A DNA stretch of 64,000 bases, from assembly GCA_963730685.1 (NCBI GenBank), contig CAVSSP010000004.1, positions 1,736,001-1,800,000 on the forward strand. Reading direction: 5' to 3'. Both the position numbers and the translations under genes were made by a program. This document shows, in pieces, positions 51,624 to 60,683 of this stretch. The number at the start of each line of letters is the position of its first letter. The stretch's first letter is position 1. The notes beneath the pieces are model-generated. The model ran no database searches. It had not been told where the DNA came from and saw only the letters and a program-made list of their open reading frames with translations. This DNA is from Bog-756 sp963730685 (GTDB lineage Bacteria; Actinomycetota; Acidimicrobiia; Acidimicrobiales; RAAP-2).

Positions 51624-52515
51624 TCACGTCTGGAGATCGAGCACGCCACGGGCCAGGGCCTCGAGCTCGGGCCGCCACGGGTCGGGGGTCTCCAGGGGCC
51701 GGACCACGAACTTGGAGAACCCGACCTCGATGAACCGTTCGAGCATGGTGCGCAGACCCGCCGATCCCGACCGGCACCACCTGTTCGGGGTCGATCCCCT
51801 TGCGGGCCGCCGACAAGAGCCTTCACGACCCGTGGCTCCAGAGGACGGGCCGCATAGGCCAGCGACACCCCGAAGTGCTCGGGGCTGATGACCCGGCCGG
51901 CGTCGGCGGCGGCCTGGTCGATCACCGCCCTGGCCGCCACCACCTCATCGGGTGTGCACGACGAGGGCAGCCAGCCGTCGGCGAAGCGCCCGCAGCGGCG
52001 GAGGGCGGCCGGGACCATGCCCCCGGTCCAGAACTCCAGGGGTCGCTGCACCGGAAGCGGTGAGATGGCCACGTCGTCGAAGTCACCGGCCGCGCCGTGG
52101 TGGCTGACCGGCTCCCCCGTCCACAGCCGTCGGAGCACCGGGAGCATCTCGTCCATCAGCGGTCCCTTGTCGGCGCCGGCCACACCCGTGGCCGCCGACT
52201 CGGGCGGCGCGGCAGGCCCGGGACGAACGTGGTCAGGAGGCGGCCCTCCGACAGCACATCCAGCGACGACAGCTCCTTGGCCAGCCGGACCAGGTTGCGG
52301 CCGGGGAGGAGCATGGTCGTCCCCAGTTTGAGATGGGGGTTGTGGGCGGCGGCGAAGGCGAGGCCGCTCAACGGGTCCAGCGTCGGTGCCGTCAGCACCT
52401 CGGGAAGCCAGATGGAGTCGAACCCGAGCTCGTCGAGGTCGTCGACCAGACGACCGAAGGCGGAGGCGCCGCCGACCGGCGCCGCGCCGGTGCCCACCCC
52501 GATCCGGACCTTCAC
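51624..52515 (-). CDS. LLM-class F420-dependent oxidoreductase (three frameshifts)
   Basis: Luciferase-like TIM-barrel flavin/F420 enzyme of about 295 residues after correction. It starts VKVRIGVGTGAAPVGG and contains LDELGFDSIWLPEVLTAPTLDP, LKLGTTMLLPGRNLVRLAKELSSLDVLSEGR, PLEFWTGGMVPAALRRCGRFADGWLPS, then FSKFVVRPL near the C-terminus. Frame changes occur near 52200 (two extra bases), 51825 and 51760. F420 rather than FMN is inferred from family membership and from the npdG-like gene. It follows the nitroreductase gene by 40 bp, so a shared redox or detoxification role is plausible. Confidence 0.78.
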
Positions 52516-52555
52516 CGCCGGGGCCCGTCTGTCGCCGACCACCCGAGCCCGGCCA

Positions 52556-53248
52556 TCAAGACGGCCCGAACCGAGGTCCGTCGAACCGGTCGACGGTGGC
52601 GAAGGAGTCGACCGGGGCCCGGCGCAGCCGTGTGGGCTGTGCCATCGGGTACCCGAGGGCGAGGGCTCCGACCAGGGCCACGGTGTCGGGCACCCCGAGC
52701 AACGCGCTGACCGCCGCCGCCTCCCGCACCAGCATGGTGGTCATCACGCCCCCCAGTCCCTCGGATCGGGCGGCGAGGAGGATGCTCCAGGCGAAGGGAT
52801 AGATGGAGGCGCCCCCCACCATCGTGTAGTGGTCGGCATCCCGGTCCACGGTGGCCAGGCGCGAGAGGTCGGCCAGCAGGACCAGGATCACCGGGGCCTC
52901 GTCGAAGTGCTCGGCGAAGCCACCCGGGCCGTCGGCGGCGGCGCGTGCGAGCTCCGATGCCCCGGCCAGCGACTCTCGCTCCCGTTCCCGATCGGTGACC
53001 ACCGCCCACGGGGTCAGGCCGGCACCGGCCTGGGCCAGGTACTCGTACCATCCGGGGAGGTAGAGGTCCCGGAGCGCGGTCCGCACGGACGGGTCCTTCA
53101 CGACGACCACGTGCCAGGCCTGGCGGTTTCCCCCGTTGGGGGCGAAGCGGGCCGTGTCGAGCACCCGGCCGACGGTCTCGTCGTCCACCGGGGTGGGCCG
53201 GAAGGCCCGGACCGCTCCGGTCGTTCGCAGGGCATCGATCAGTTCCAC
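52556..53248 (-). CDS. Nitroreductase-family FMN oxidoreductase
   Basis: A 230-residue nitroreductase-fold protein. The FMN-binding start is ELIDALRTTGAVRAFRPTPVDDETVGRVLDTARFAPNGGNRQAWHVVVVKD. GGASIYPFAWSILLAARSEGLGGVMTTM forms the second half, and VALVGALALGYP the core strand. The family reduces nitroaromatics, quinones or enones; the physiological substrate is unknown. I start at the GTG at 53248, where the family homology begins. Confidence 0.88.
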   Translation of the reverse strand: MELIDALRTTGAVRAFRPTPVDDETVGRVLDTARFAPNGGNRQAWHVVVVKDPSVRTALRDLYLPGWYEYLAQAGAGLTPWAVVTDRERERESLAGASELARAAADGPGGFAEHFDEAPVILVLLADLSRLATVDRDADHYTMVGGASIYPFAWSILLAARSEGLGGVMTTMLVREAAAVSALLGVPDTVALVGALALGYPMAQPTRLRRAPVDSFATVDRFDGPRFGPS

Positions 53249-53296
53249 GCCCCCGACGGTAGTGGCGCTTCCCCCCGATCGCAGCACGGGAGGTGG

Positions 53297-53779
53297 CTAG
53301 AGGACCTCGAGGACGGCATCGGCCGCGCTGACGGTGAGACCGCCGCCGGGCTCGACGTTGAGCGTGGTGACGACACCGTCGTCGATGACCATGGCATAGC
53401 GCTGTGAGCGGGTGCCCAGGCCGAACCCCGACCCGTCCATCTCCAGCCCGACCGCCTTGGCGAACTCGCCGTTCCCGTCGGCCAGCATCACCACGAGATC
53501 CCCGACGTGCTGGTCCTCACCCCACGCCGCCATCACGAACGGGTCGTTGACCGAAATGCACGCCACCGTGTCGACTCCCTTGGCCGCCAGCTCGTCGTGG
53601 CGGATGACGTAGCTGGGGAGGTGGTAGTCCGAACAGGTCGGGGTGAACGCGCCGGGGACGGCGAACAGCACCACCTTGCCGGACCCCAGGACATCGGCGG
53701 TCTGCACATGGGTGGGCCCGTCGGGGCCGGTGGTCATCACCCGGACATCGGGAATCTTGTCGCCAACGGCAATCGCCAT
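53297..53779 (-). CDS. Peroxiredoxin (Prx5/AHP-type)
   Basis: A 160-residue thiol peroxidase. The peroxidatic Cys is in VPGAFTPTCSDYHLPSY (near 48), with the PxxxTxxC active site intact. CISVNDPFVMAAWGEDQ and MVIDDGVVTTLNVEPGGGLTVSAADAVLEVL are Prx5-type. No resolving Cys is evident at the C-terminus, so it is probably a 1-Cys enzyme recycled by an external thiol, perhaps mycothiol/mycoredoxin. Start ATG is at 53779. It is in line with the nitroreductase gene, 48 bp downstream. Confidence 0.92.
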   Translation of the reverse strand: MAIAVGDKIPDVRVMTTGPDGPTHVQTADVLGSGKVVLFAVPGAFTPTCSDYHLPSYVIRHDELAAKGVDTVACISVNDPFVMAAWGEDQHVGDLVVMLADGNGEFAKAVGLEMDGSGFGLGTRSQRYAMVIDDGVVTTLNVEPGGGLTVSAADAVLEVL

Positions 53780-53841
53780 GCTGTCTCCTTGCGCTCCGGT
53801 CACGGCCGCGGCGGTCGCCGCGGACGTGGTTCAGACCAGGA

Positions 53842-55142
53842 TCATACGGCGGCCGGCATGCCGGCGATCACCACGGGATATGGGGCCCGGCACCGGGGCC
53901 TCCATCCGGGGTGCGATCCCGGCGGCCCGGCGCCGGAGCGGCCTCGCCCGACGACCGCCCACAGGAGCGCCCCGACCGCGAAGGCCGCCACCGAACCGAC
54001 CAGCAGGCCCAGCTCGGACGCGGCCACCAGGGGCGGATTGCCGGCGAAAGCACGTTCGGCGACGAGCAGGGGGACGGTGAACCCGATGCCGGCCACGGCG
54101 GCGGCCACGGCCACGTGACGCCACCGGACCCCCGTCGGCAGCTGGCCCAGGCCCAGCCGCACGACGACGAAGCAGGCCAGGGTGATGCCGATCAGCTTGC
54201 CGGCCACCCGCGCCGCGGCCACGCCGGCGAAGACGGCGGGGGCACCCGAAGGGTCGAGCATGCCGGCCCGGAGGACGATACCGGCGTTGGCCAACGCGAA
54301 TACCGGCAGGACGACGAATGCCGAGACAGGCGCCACCCGCTCCTCGAGATGCTCGGCCGGGTTCCGCGGCGACCCGGCCACCCGGTGAGGGACCAGCACC
54401 CCGACGACCACGCCGGCCAGCGCCGGCTCGACTCCGCCCGCCGCCAACAGGACCCACAGACCCGAGGCCGGCCACCAGGACGGGCCAGGCCGGGAGGCGG
54501 TCCCACCGCCGCAACCCGACCATGCCGGCCGTCAGCACCAGGGCGCCCAGCAGGGCGACCGGGCGGGTCCGGCTCGAATAGAAGATGGCCAGCACCAGGA
54601 CCGACCCGATGTCGTCGGCCACGGCCAGGGTGAGCAGCATGAGGCGCAGCCCGGCGGGGACCCGCCTGCCCGAGCAGCGCCAACGCCCCCAGGGCGAAGG
54701 CGATGTCGGTGGCCATGGGGATCCCCCAACCCGGCGAACCCGCCCCTCCGTGGTTCACCGCCGCGTACACCAGACCGGCGCCGGCCATCCCGCCCAGCGC
54801 CCCGGCCACCGGCACCGCCGCCGTCCTCGGGTCGCCGAGCTCCCCGGTCCGGTGCTCTCGTCCGATCTCGAGGCCGACCACGAAGAAGAAGACGGCCATC
54901 AGGCCACCGTTGATCCACGCCTGCACGGTGGTGAACCCGGCGAAGGCCGACCCCCCGATGTGCACGGGGTGCTTCCACAGCGACGCGTAGCTCGACGACC
55001 CGACTGGGCTGTTCGCCCACCACAGGGCCACGCCGACCGCGACCACCAGCACCCAACTCCCGGCGACGTCCGACGCGAAGAAGTGCCGGAGCACGGCGGT
55101 GACCGACCGGCGCGCCGGAGCCGGGCCTGGCTCGGTCGCCAC
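53842..55142 (-). CDS. nhaA: Na+/H+ antiporter NhaA (two frameshifts)
   Basis: Secondary transporter that expels Na+ for protons. Corrected length is about 430 residues with eleven to twelve helices. Family marks are WINGGLMAVFFFVVGLEIGRE, IPMATDIAFALGALALLG, then LAVADDIGSVLVLAIFY with the essential Asp pair, and FVVLPVFALANAGI. Single extra bases near 54665 and 54460 break the frame, and both halves are otherwise complete. The GTG at 55142 begins the protein 4 bp after the upstream thioesterase stop. The predicted C-terminus (AGMPAAV) is longer than in most NhaA proteins. Confidence 0.88.
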
Positions 55143-55145
55143 TGC

Positions 55146-55588
55146 TCAGCCGGCGCCGGATGCGACCACGTCGGCCAGCCACGCCGGCAGCCGGACAGGG
55201 ACGGCCGTCGGCGTCCACCGCCCCGTGGACGGTCACCGCCGTCGACCGGTTGTCGCCGTCGACGGCCAGGAGGTAGCCCGACTTGGAACGTGGTGCGGGT
55301 CAACGAGCCCACCATCACGTTGACATCCACCGTCTCGTCGAATCGGAGCGGCCGGCGGTAGCGCACGTAGAGCTCGAGCACGGATCAGATCGAACCCCTC
55401 ACGGCGGACCTCGTCCGTAGGGGTGGCCGATGTGGCGCAGCAGCGCGGCGCGGGCCTCTTCGAGGTAGGGGACATAGGCGCTGTGGTGGACGATGCCCAT
55501 GGCGTCCGTCTCGGAGAAGCGGGTGCGGATCCGATGGACGAACGGGATAGTCGGCGGCGTCGGTGGACGGGACGAGCGAGAGGCGCAC
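55146..55588 (-). CDS. Acyl-CoA thioesterase, 4HBT/YbgC type (five frameshifts)
   Basis: Hot-dog-fold thioesterase of about 145 residues after correction. It has RIRTRFSETDAMGIVHHSAYVPYLEEARAALLRHIG with the catalytic Asp and the DxxGxVxxxxY pattern, LELYVRYRRPLRFDETVDVNVMVGSLTRTTFQV as the central strands, and GAVDADGRP...LPAWLADVV at the end. Five single extra bases are needed, near 55549, 55425, 55385, 55278 and 55205, all in the same direction. It is the most error-dense gene in the window. Start GTG is at 55588. Confidence 0.72.
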
Positions 55589-55597
55589 GCAGAGAAG

Positions 55598-56578
55598 CTA
55601 CCGTCCGGGCCCGACGGAGCCGGGCTGGTTCCATTCGATCCAACCGGACCCCGTGCCGGCCGTCGTCGGCGACCAACCGGGCCACCGCCCGTGGAAATCG
55701 GCTGACCCGCCCGTCCGGGGCGGTCAGGACCAGCGGGCCGTAGGCCAGGGGCTCGACCACCAGCCGTACGCCGCCGGGCTCGAGCGCCGACGAGGGCCGA
55801 CGTCGGCATGCCCTCGTCACCGATCACCTCGGTGACGGTGAGCGCCTCGAGCGGTGTGACCGCACCGCCGGGCGACTGGAGATAGCCGAAGAAGACGGGC
55901 ACCCCGGGGATCCTGATGTCGGCCACGTGGACCCGGGTGCCGTCGTCGAGGCGCCCGGCCGCCCAGCACCAGCCGAACGCCCACCAGTCCCGCACCCCCC
56001 ACGAGTGGTCCCGCTGACCGTGCCCGTGCACGGCCAGCCGCTCGCCGTCGACGGTCACCACACCGTCCACCAGGCACGGGACCTCGTACCGGGTGGTCAG
56101 GTCGTAGTGGTAGGGGGTGCCGTCGGTGGTCCAGCGCAGAGATCCAGCCCCAGGGTCGCCGGTGTGCCGGGTCGGCCGGAGTAGACCGAGGCCGCATCGG
56201 GATGGCCGGCGGCGGGCACGGTGGCGCGCACCGTCATCTGCTGCAAGCGGGCTTCCTGCCAGCGATCCCCGCCTCATAGCCCCGGGCCGAGAGGTCCAGT
56301 CCCGTCGGCCCGAGGGCAGGCAGGTCGTAGGCGACCGAGGCCAGCACGGGCCGACCGGCCCCGACCACCATGGTCGTCCACCAGGTGACACCCAGGTTGG
56401 GATAGAGGCCGATCCGGACGTACCCGGCCAGTGCGCCCCCGTCTTCGACGAAGTCGAAGTAGTACGACTCGTTCCACAGGGCGTCCCCGTCGGGCCGGTG
56501 GCGCTGTTCGTCGTCGGGCTCGACGGCATGGGGTGGCGACGTGGGGGCCTGGGGCACAACCGTCAGGTTAGGCCGCAC
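55598..56578 (-). CDS. Conserved hypothetical protein, lipocalin-like (at least three frameshifts)
   Basis: About 320 residues after correction. The recognisable parts are HRPDGDALWNESYYFDFVEDGGALAGYVRIGLYPNLGVTWWTTMVVG near the start, TPYHYDLTTRYEVPCLVDGVVTVDGERL and GQRDHSWGVRDWWAFGWCWAAGRLDDGTRVH in the middle, and WIEWNQPGSVGPGR before the stop at 55598. The pattern (a WNESYYFDF opening and an RDHSWGxRDWW core) recalls CrtC-like/DUF7064-type actinobacterial proteins that bind or modify hydrophobic molecules; that is recollection, not a search. Frame changes occur near 56240, 56140, 55825 and 55640. Confidence 0.65.
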
Positions 56579-56627
56579 CGGCGCGGTCCGGCCGGGACGC
56601 CTCCGGGCCCCGGCCCGACTGGCACGG

Positions 56628-58082
56628 CTACTTGATGAAGACGCCCTTGTCGAAGGTGGCCGTCACCGTCTTGGCCTCACCCAGTCGGGGGAGGTCGAAG
56701 AGGTCCTCGATCGATGCCAACGACGAGTAGTGGTTCAACGAGGTCTTCACCTTCGTCCCGGCGGCGATGAACGGCGAGATGAGTACCGTCCCGACCTTGC
56801 CGCCTCCGGGCCCGGCGATCCCGTTGCCGCCGGCGTCGGCGGCCGGCCCGGGTGTCTCGCCACAACAGGCGGTGGCGTCGATGGGGCTGACATCGGCCTC
56901 GTCGAAGGTGACCTCCAACAGGCCGTCCTGCTTGAAGGCCGGCGAGCTCTCGATCAACGGCACCCAGGTGCTCAAGAATCCGTCGATGTCGGCCAGGGCC
57001 GATGAGCCCGGGCTGGTCTCGTTCTTGCAGGGGTAGTCGTGACCGTCGTCACAGAGGTTCGGCGTGATGAAGCTGAGGTTGGGGGTGGTGGCGACGGACT
57101 TGAGGTCGGTGGCGAGCCCGGTGGTCCCGACCGGCGTGCCGGTCGGGAGGGCCCCCGTGGTGGAGCCGAGCGGCACGACGTCCTGATTGCACCCGCCGGT
57201 GTTGTCGATGATCGAGTGGAAGTAGACGAACGGGTCGTGGCGGGTGGCGTAGCCGTCGCCGGCCTCCGCGGTGAACGAGGGGTCCGGGGAGCCGACGGTC
57301 GGGTGGCCACAGGTGGGGGACTCCCGAGTGGGGTCGTTGCCCATGTCCTCCTCGTAGGCCTTCCAGGTGTCGCCCCTGGCCGTCAACTGGTCGGCGATGG
57401 TCTGCACGCCCGCCGGGTAGACGCATCCGGCCCCCGATTGGATGCCGCTGGCATTTTCGCCGGCGCCGGGCAGGAAGTCGACGAATCCGCCGATGCAGTC
57501 GGCCTGATTGTCCGAGTTGGGTGGCTGTCCCGACACGAACCCGACGTAATTGTCGTTGGAGTAGTGGCCGATGCCGTAGTAGTTCTCCAACAGTGCGCCC
57601 TGCGCCGGCAGGGTCGTGGCCAGATAGGGATCACTGGAAGGACTGCCGAAGGTCTGGCCGTAGCCCTCGTTCTCCAGCATGATCACGAACACGTGACGGA
57701 CACCCGGCAGTCCCTTCACGGCGATGGTCAGGTCCTGGGTCACCGCCCCCACGGTGTTCGACGCGCGCAGGACGATCGGTGGATAGGTGCCACCGGGGAC
57801 GGTCCCGGTCAGGGTCGCGGTCCCGTTGGCGTTGTCCGGGGTGAAGGTCACCCCCGTCGGGAGCCCGCTCACCACAGTGACGGCGGGGACGGGGTTGCCC
57901 TTGGTCTTGACGATGAAGGAGAACGACGTGAGCGTCTTGGCCTTCAGCGTGGCCTTGCTGGCGAACACCGGCGCGGTCTGCGGCTTGGTGCGGGCGCCGG
58001 CAGCAGACGGCAGGACCCCCACCAGCGATGCCACCCCGACGACCGCTGCCCCCAACAGTACGAGATTGCGCCTGGCCTTCAT
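56628..58082 (-). CDS. Secreted phosphoesterase (phospholipase C/acid phosphatase family)
   Basis: A 484-residue exported enzyme. Signal peptide LVLLGAAVVGVASLVGVLPSAAG (cut near 30). Residues 35-125 form an Ig-like domain (VPAVTVVSGLPTGVTFTPDNANGTATLTGTV). The rest matches the PF04185 phosphoesterase family: VRHVFVIMLENEGYGQTFG (metal and nucleophile region), YYGIGHYSNDNYVGFVSGQPPN, and LLEVTFDEADVS, then HYSSLASIEDLFDLPRLGEA at the end. Substrates could be phospholipids or organic phosphates. The gene stands alone, followed by the repeat protein gene on the same strand upstream. Confidence 0.88.
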   Translation of the reverse strand: MKARRNLVLLGAAVVGVASLVGVLPSAAGARTKPQTAPVFASKATLKAKTLTSFSFIVKTKGNPVPAVTVVSGLPTGVTFTPDNANGTATLTGTVPGGTYPPIVLRASNTVGAVTQDLTIAVKGLPGVRHVFVIMLENEGYGQTFGSPSSDPYLATTLPAQGALLENYYGIGHYSNDNYVGFVSGQPPNSDNQADCIGGFVDFLPGAGENASGIQSGAGCVYPAGVQTIADQLTARGDTWKAYEEDMGNDPTRESPTCGHPTVGSPDPSFTAEAGDGYATRHDPFVYFHSIIDNTGGCNQDVVPLGSTTGALPTGTPVGTTGLATDLKSVATTPNLSFITPNLCDDGHDYPCKNETSPGSSALADIDGFLSTWVPLIESSPAFKQDGLLEVTFDEADVSPIDATACCGETPGPAADAGGNGIAGPGGGKVGTVLISPFIAAGTKVKTSLNHYSSLASIEDLFDLPRLGEAKTVTATFDKGVFIK

Positions 58083-58267
58083 GAACCCCCCCGTCGTGCG
58101 GTACGCGGCGACCTACGCCGGACCACTGTGCTCGACCGAAATATCTAGCACGGAAACCGGTGGGCGCGCTGTCCCCATCCGGATCGTCCCCGGCACCGAA
58201 GAACGGACGATCCGCCGGGCCGTGGGAACGGGCCGGGTCCCGCGCCCGGCGGTCGACCGCCCAAGAA

Positions 58268-60484
58268 CTACCTGCCCATGGCCACGATCGGCTGGTTGAG
58301 GTGCGTCCCACCTGTCGATCCGGAGAACGCCGCGTCCCCGAAGGCGAAGATGCCGCCGTCGGAGGCCACCAGCCAGTACCCGTGGCCGGGCGGCGTGGTC
58401 GACATCCCCACGATCGGCCTGTTCAGGACCCTGCCGCCGGTGGACCCGTAGAACGAGGCGTCCCCGAAGGCGAAGATCCCGCCGTCGGAGGCCACCAGCC
58501 AGTAGCCGTGGCTGGTCGGGGTGGGTGCCATGCCCACGATGGGCTGGTCCAGGTGCATGGCCCCGGTCGAACCGAGGAACCTGGCGCTCCCGAAGGCGAA
58601 GATGCCGCCGTCGGAGGCCACCAGCCAGTAGCCGGCCCCCAATGAGGTGGCCGCCATGCCCACGATCGGCTTGTTCAGCGGCTTGCCACCCATGGAGCCG
58701 TGGAACCGGGCATCGCCGAAGGCGAAGATGCCGCCGTCGGAGGCCACCAGCCAGTACCCCTTGCCGTCGGGGGTGGCGGCCATGCCCACGATCGGCTTGT
58801 TGAGGTGGGTCGCACCGGTGGAGCCGTAGAAGTGCGCGTCACCGAAGGCGAAGATCCCGCCGTCGGAGGCGACCAGCCAGTAGCCGCCCCCGTTGGGGGT
58901 GGACGCCATTCCGACGATGGGCCGGTTGAGGTGGGTGGCGCCGGTGGAGCCGTGGAAGAGGTGGGTGCCGTAGGAGAAGATGCCACCGTCGGCGGCCACC
59001 AACCAGTAGCCGGTGTCCCGTGGGACCACGATATTGGAGGTCGCGGAGGCCGGACCGACGCCGGCGGCATTGATGGCAGCCACGGCGAAGGCGTACGAAT
59101 CCCCGTTGATGAGCCCCGGGAAGATCGCCGCCGTGGCCAGACCGACACGAATAGACGACCCGTTGGAGCAGACGATGAGATAGCCGGAGATGGCATTGAA
59201 CCCGTCCGAAGCCGGCGGCACCCAGCGGACCTTGGCGCTGGCGTCCTCTGCGGTGGCGGTCAGGATGGTCGGCGCACCCGGGGTCGTGTAGTTCGTGGCG
59301 CTGAACGTCGTGGACAGGCCGGCACCGGTGGCCGTGACGGTGAAGGGACCGGCGACTCCGTTGGCCGTGAGGGTCGGCGACGTGGCGACGCCACTGCCGT
59401 TGGTGAGGATCGTGGTGGGGCCGGCAAACGTGCCCGACGGGCCGCCGGCCGGGGCGGAGAACGTCACTGCTACTCCTGATTCAGGCTGGCCCAGCGCGTT
59501 CTCCGCCGTGACCGAGAGGGGCAGGAAGTAGGCGTTGCCGACCCGGGCGCTCTGGCCGCTCCCCCCCGAAGAGACCAACCTCGCAGTGGCTCCGATGGTG
59601 TTGGTGAGAGCGAAGCTGGCGGAGGTCAGTCCGGTTGCCGTTGCGGTCACGTTGTAGGGACCCCCGGTGACCGCATTGGCCTTGAATGCCGGAGCGATTG
59701 CGATCCCATCTGTCCCCGTGGTCACGATGGGGGTAGTGGCGAAGGTGCCGCTGGCTCCGCTCGCCGGTGGAGTGAAGGTGACGGATACCCCCGAGACCGG
59801 GTTGGAGAACGGGTCTTCAGCTTCCGCTGTGAGCGAAGTACTGAAGTTGGTACCGACGTCGGTGCTCTGACCGCCGCCGGCGGTCGCTAGGAGCTGAGTG
59901 GGTGCGGCGGCGACGATCGTGTAGGGGCCGGAGGATGAAGCTGCGTCGGCAGATGTGACGACAGCGATGTTTTGCGTTCCGGCCAAAGTCGGGTTGGTCA
60001 CCCCATTGGCGACGACACTGATCGTCCCGGCCGCAGCCGGGCCCGAAAGGGTGAGGGTGACACCGCCGGCGGCTGGCGCTCCCGCCGCCGGAGACCCGTC
60101 CACAGTGAAGGTCGCCCCAGTGAACGTGGGGCTCGAGGGCGTCCCGGTCAGTGTGATGGTGTCAGAGGCTACGAGGCCTGACCCGGTCGTGAAGTTGATT
60201 GTGTACGTGACGCCCGTGGCACCCGCTATCCCAGACGAAGTGGCGACAGTCACGCCGGAGACGCCATACGCGGACGACGGGGCCACGACGGCGAGCACGC
60301 TCAGCACGATCGCCGCCACCGAAGCGCCGGTCACGACCCGGAAGGTACGGCTCCGGTTTCGAGTGGTACGCGGGCGCGATCGGGCCCGGACAAGACCGGT
60401 CCGCCCCGCCAGAGCAACAGTCCCGAGGACGACCCCCGCCACGATTGCCACCACCAGAACGCTCAGAGCAACCAAACTCATCAA
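58268..60484 (-). CDS. Secreted/anchored Ig-FN3 protein with six GYWLVASDGGIF repeats
   Basis: A 738-residue surface protein. Two hydrophobic N-terminal segments (LVALSVLVVAIVAGVVLGTVALA and ASVAAIVLSVLAVVAPSSAYG) suggest a signal anchor or a tandem leader. Three Ig-like domains of the invasin/bacterial kind (AGVAVTFSAPAGGPSGTFAG) follow, then an FN3-like domain (APTILTATAEDASAKVRWVPPASDGFNAISGYLIV). The last 265 residues are six 44-residue repeats of GYWLVASDGGIFAFGDAxFxGSTG...LNxPIVGMAxTP. The repeat probably forms a beta-propeller-like unit. A strong promoter and a structured leader of about 165 nt precede it. No LPXTG sorting motif is seen. Confidence 0.85.
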   Translation of the reverse strand: MMSLVALSVLVVAIVAGVVLGTVALAGRTGLVRARSRPRTTRNRSRTFRVVTGASVAAIVLSVLAVVAPSSAYGVSGVTVATSSGIAGATGVTYTINFTTGSGLVASDTITLTGTPSSPTFTGATFTVDGSPAAGAPAAGGVTLTLSGPAAAGTISVVANGVTNPTLAGTQNIAVVTSADAASSSGPYTIVAAAPTQLLATAGGGQSTDVGTNFSTSLTAEAEDPFSNPVSGVSVTFTPPASGASGTFATTPIVTTGTDGIAIAPAFKANAVTGGPYNVTATATGLTSASFALTNTIGATARLVSSGGSGQSARVGNAYFLPLSVTAENALGQPESGVAVTFSAPAGGPSGTFAGPTTILTNGSGVATSPTLTANGVAGPFTVTATGAGLSTTFSATNYTTPGAPTILTATAEDASAKVRWVPPASDGFNAISGYLIVCSNGSSIRVGLATAAIFPGLINGDSYAFAVAAINAAGVGPASATSNIVVPRDTGYWLVAADGGIFSYGTHLFHGSTGATHLNRPIVGMASTPNGGGYWLVASDGGIFAFGDAHFYGSTGATHLNKPIVGMAATPDGKGYWLVASDGGIFAFGDARFHGSMGGKPLNKPIVGMAATSLGAGYWLVASDGGIFAFGSARFLGSTGAMHLDQPIVGMAPTPTSHGYWLVASDGGIFAFGDASFYGSTGGRVLNRPIVGMSTTPPGHGYWLVASDGGIFAFGDAAFSGSTGGTHLNQPIVAMGR
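58271..59012 (-). repeat. Six 132-bp coding repeats
   Basis: Six in-frame copies of about 132 bp, each encoding GYWLVASDGGIFAFG plus a variable ARF/HFY segment and LNxPIVGM. The first copy (nearest 59012) differs most (AADGGIFSYG). Nucleotide identity is high in the core and lower between cores, which suggests old duplication with continued homogenisation. Confidence 0.88.
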
Positions 60485-60648
60485 AGCCCCCTTGCCGTCC
60501 GTTGAGTGAAGCTGGCACTCGCGATGCCCGCGAGCTGATGCCGTCAGTGTTCGGCGTCGATGGAGACTGGCCCTCGATCGTCATCCGGGGAAGTCCGCCT
60601 GGAGTACCCGCACGATTAGTCGTACCAACTCCGCCACTCAGGCTGCCC
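60485..60648 (-). other. Structured 5' leader of the repeat-protein mRNA
   Basis: About 164 nt between the predicted transcription start and the ATG. On the minus strand it contains a long hairpin (GCCTGAGT pairing with ACTCCAGGC, with inner GTACGA-CTAA-TCGTGC) and a perfect CTCGCG-GGCAT-CGCGAG hairpin (60518-60534) about 30 nt before the AAGGGGGC ribosome site. It does not match a riboswitch class I know by eye. Confidence 0.5.
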
Positions 60649-60654
60649 GCCGCC

Positions 60655-60683
60655 ATTATCGGATGGGCCGCGGTACCGGTCAA
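60655..60683 (-). promoter_or_regulatory. Sigma70-type promoter of the repeat-protein gene
   Basis: TTGACC, a 17-bp spacer and GATAAT, read on the minus strand. Both hexamers match the consensus in five of six positions and the spacing is optimal. This is the best promoter in the window. It predicts transcription from about 60648. Confidence 0.7.

Noticed and set aside
60485..60648. Known riboswitch (cyclic di-AMP or cyclic di-GMP class)
   Set aside because: The conserved cores of those classes are not visible by eye. I keep only the statement that the leader is structured.
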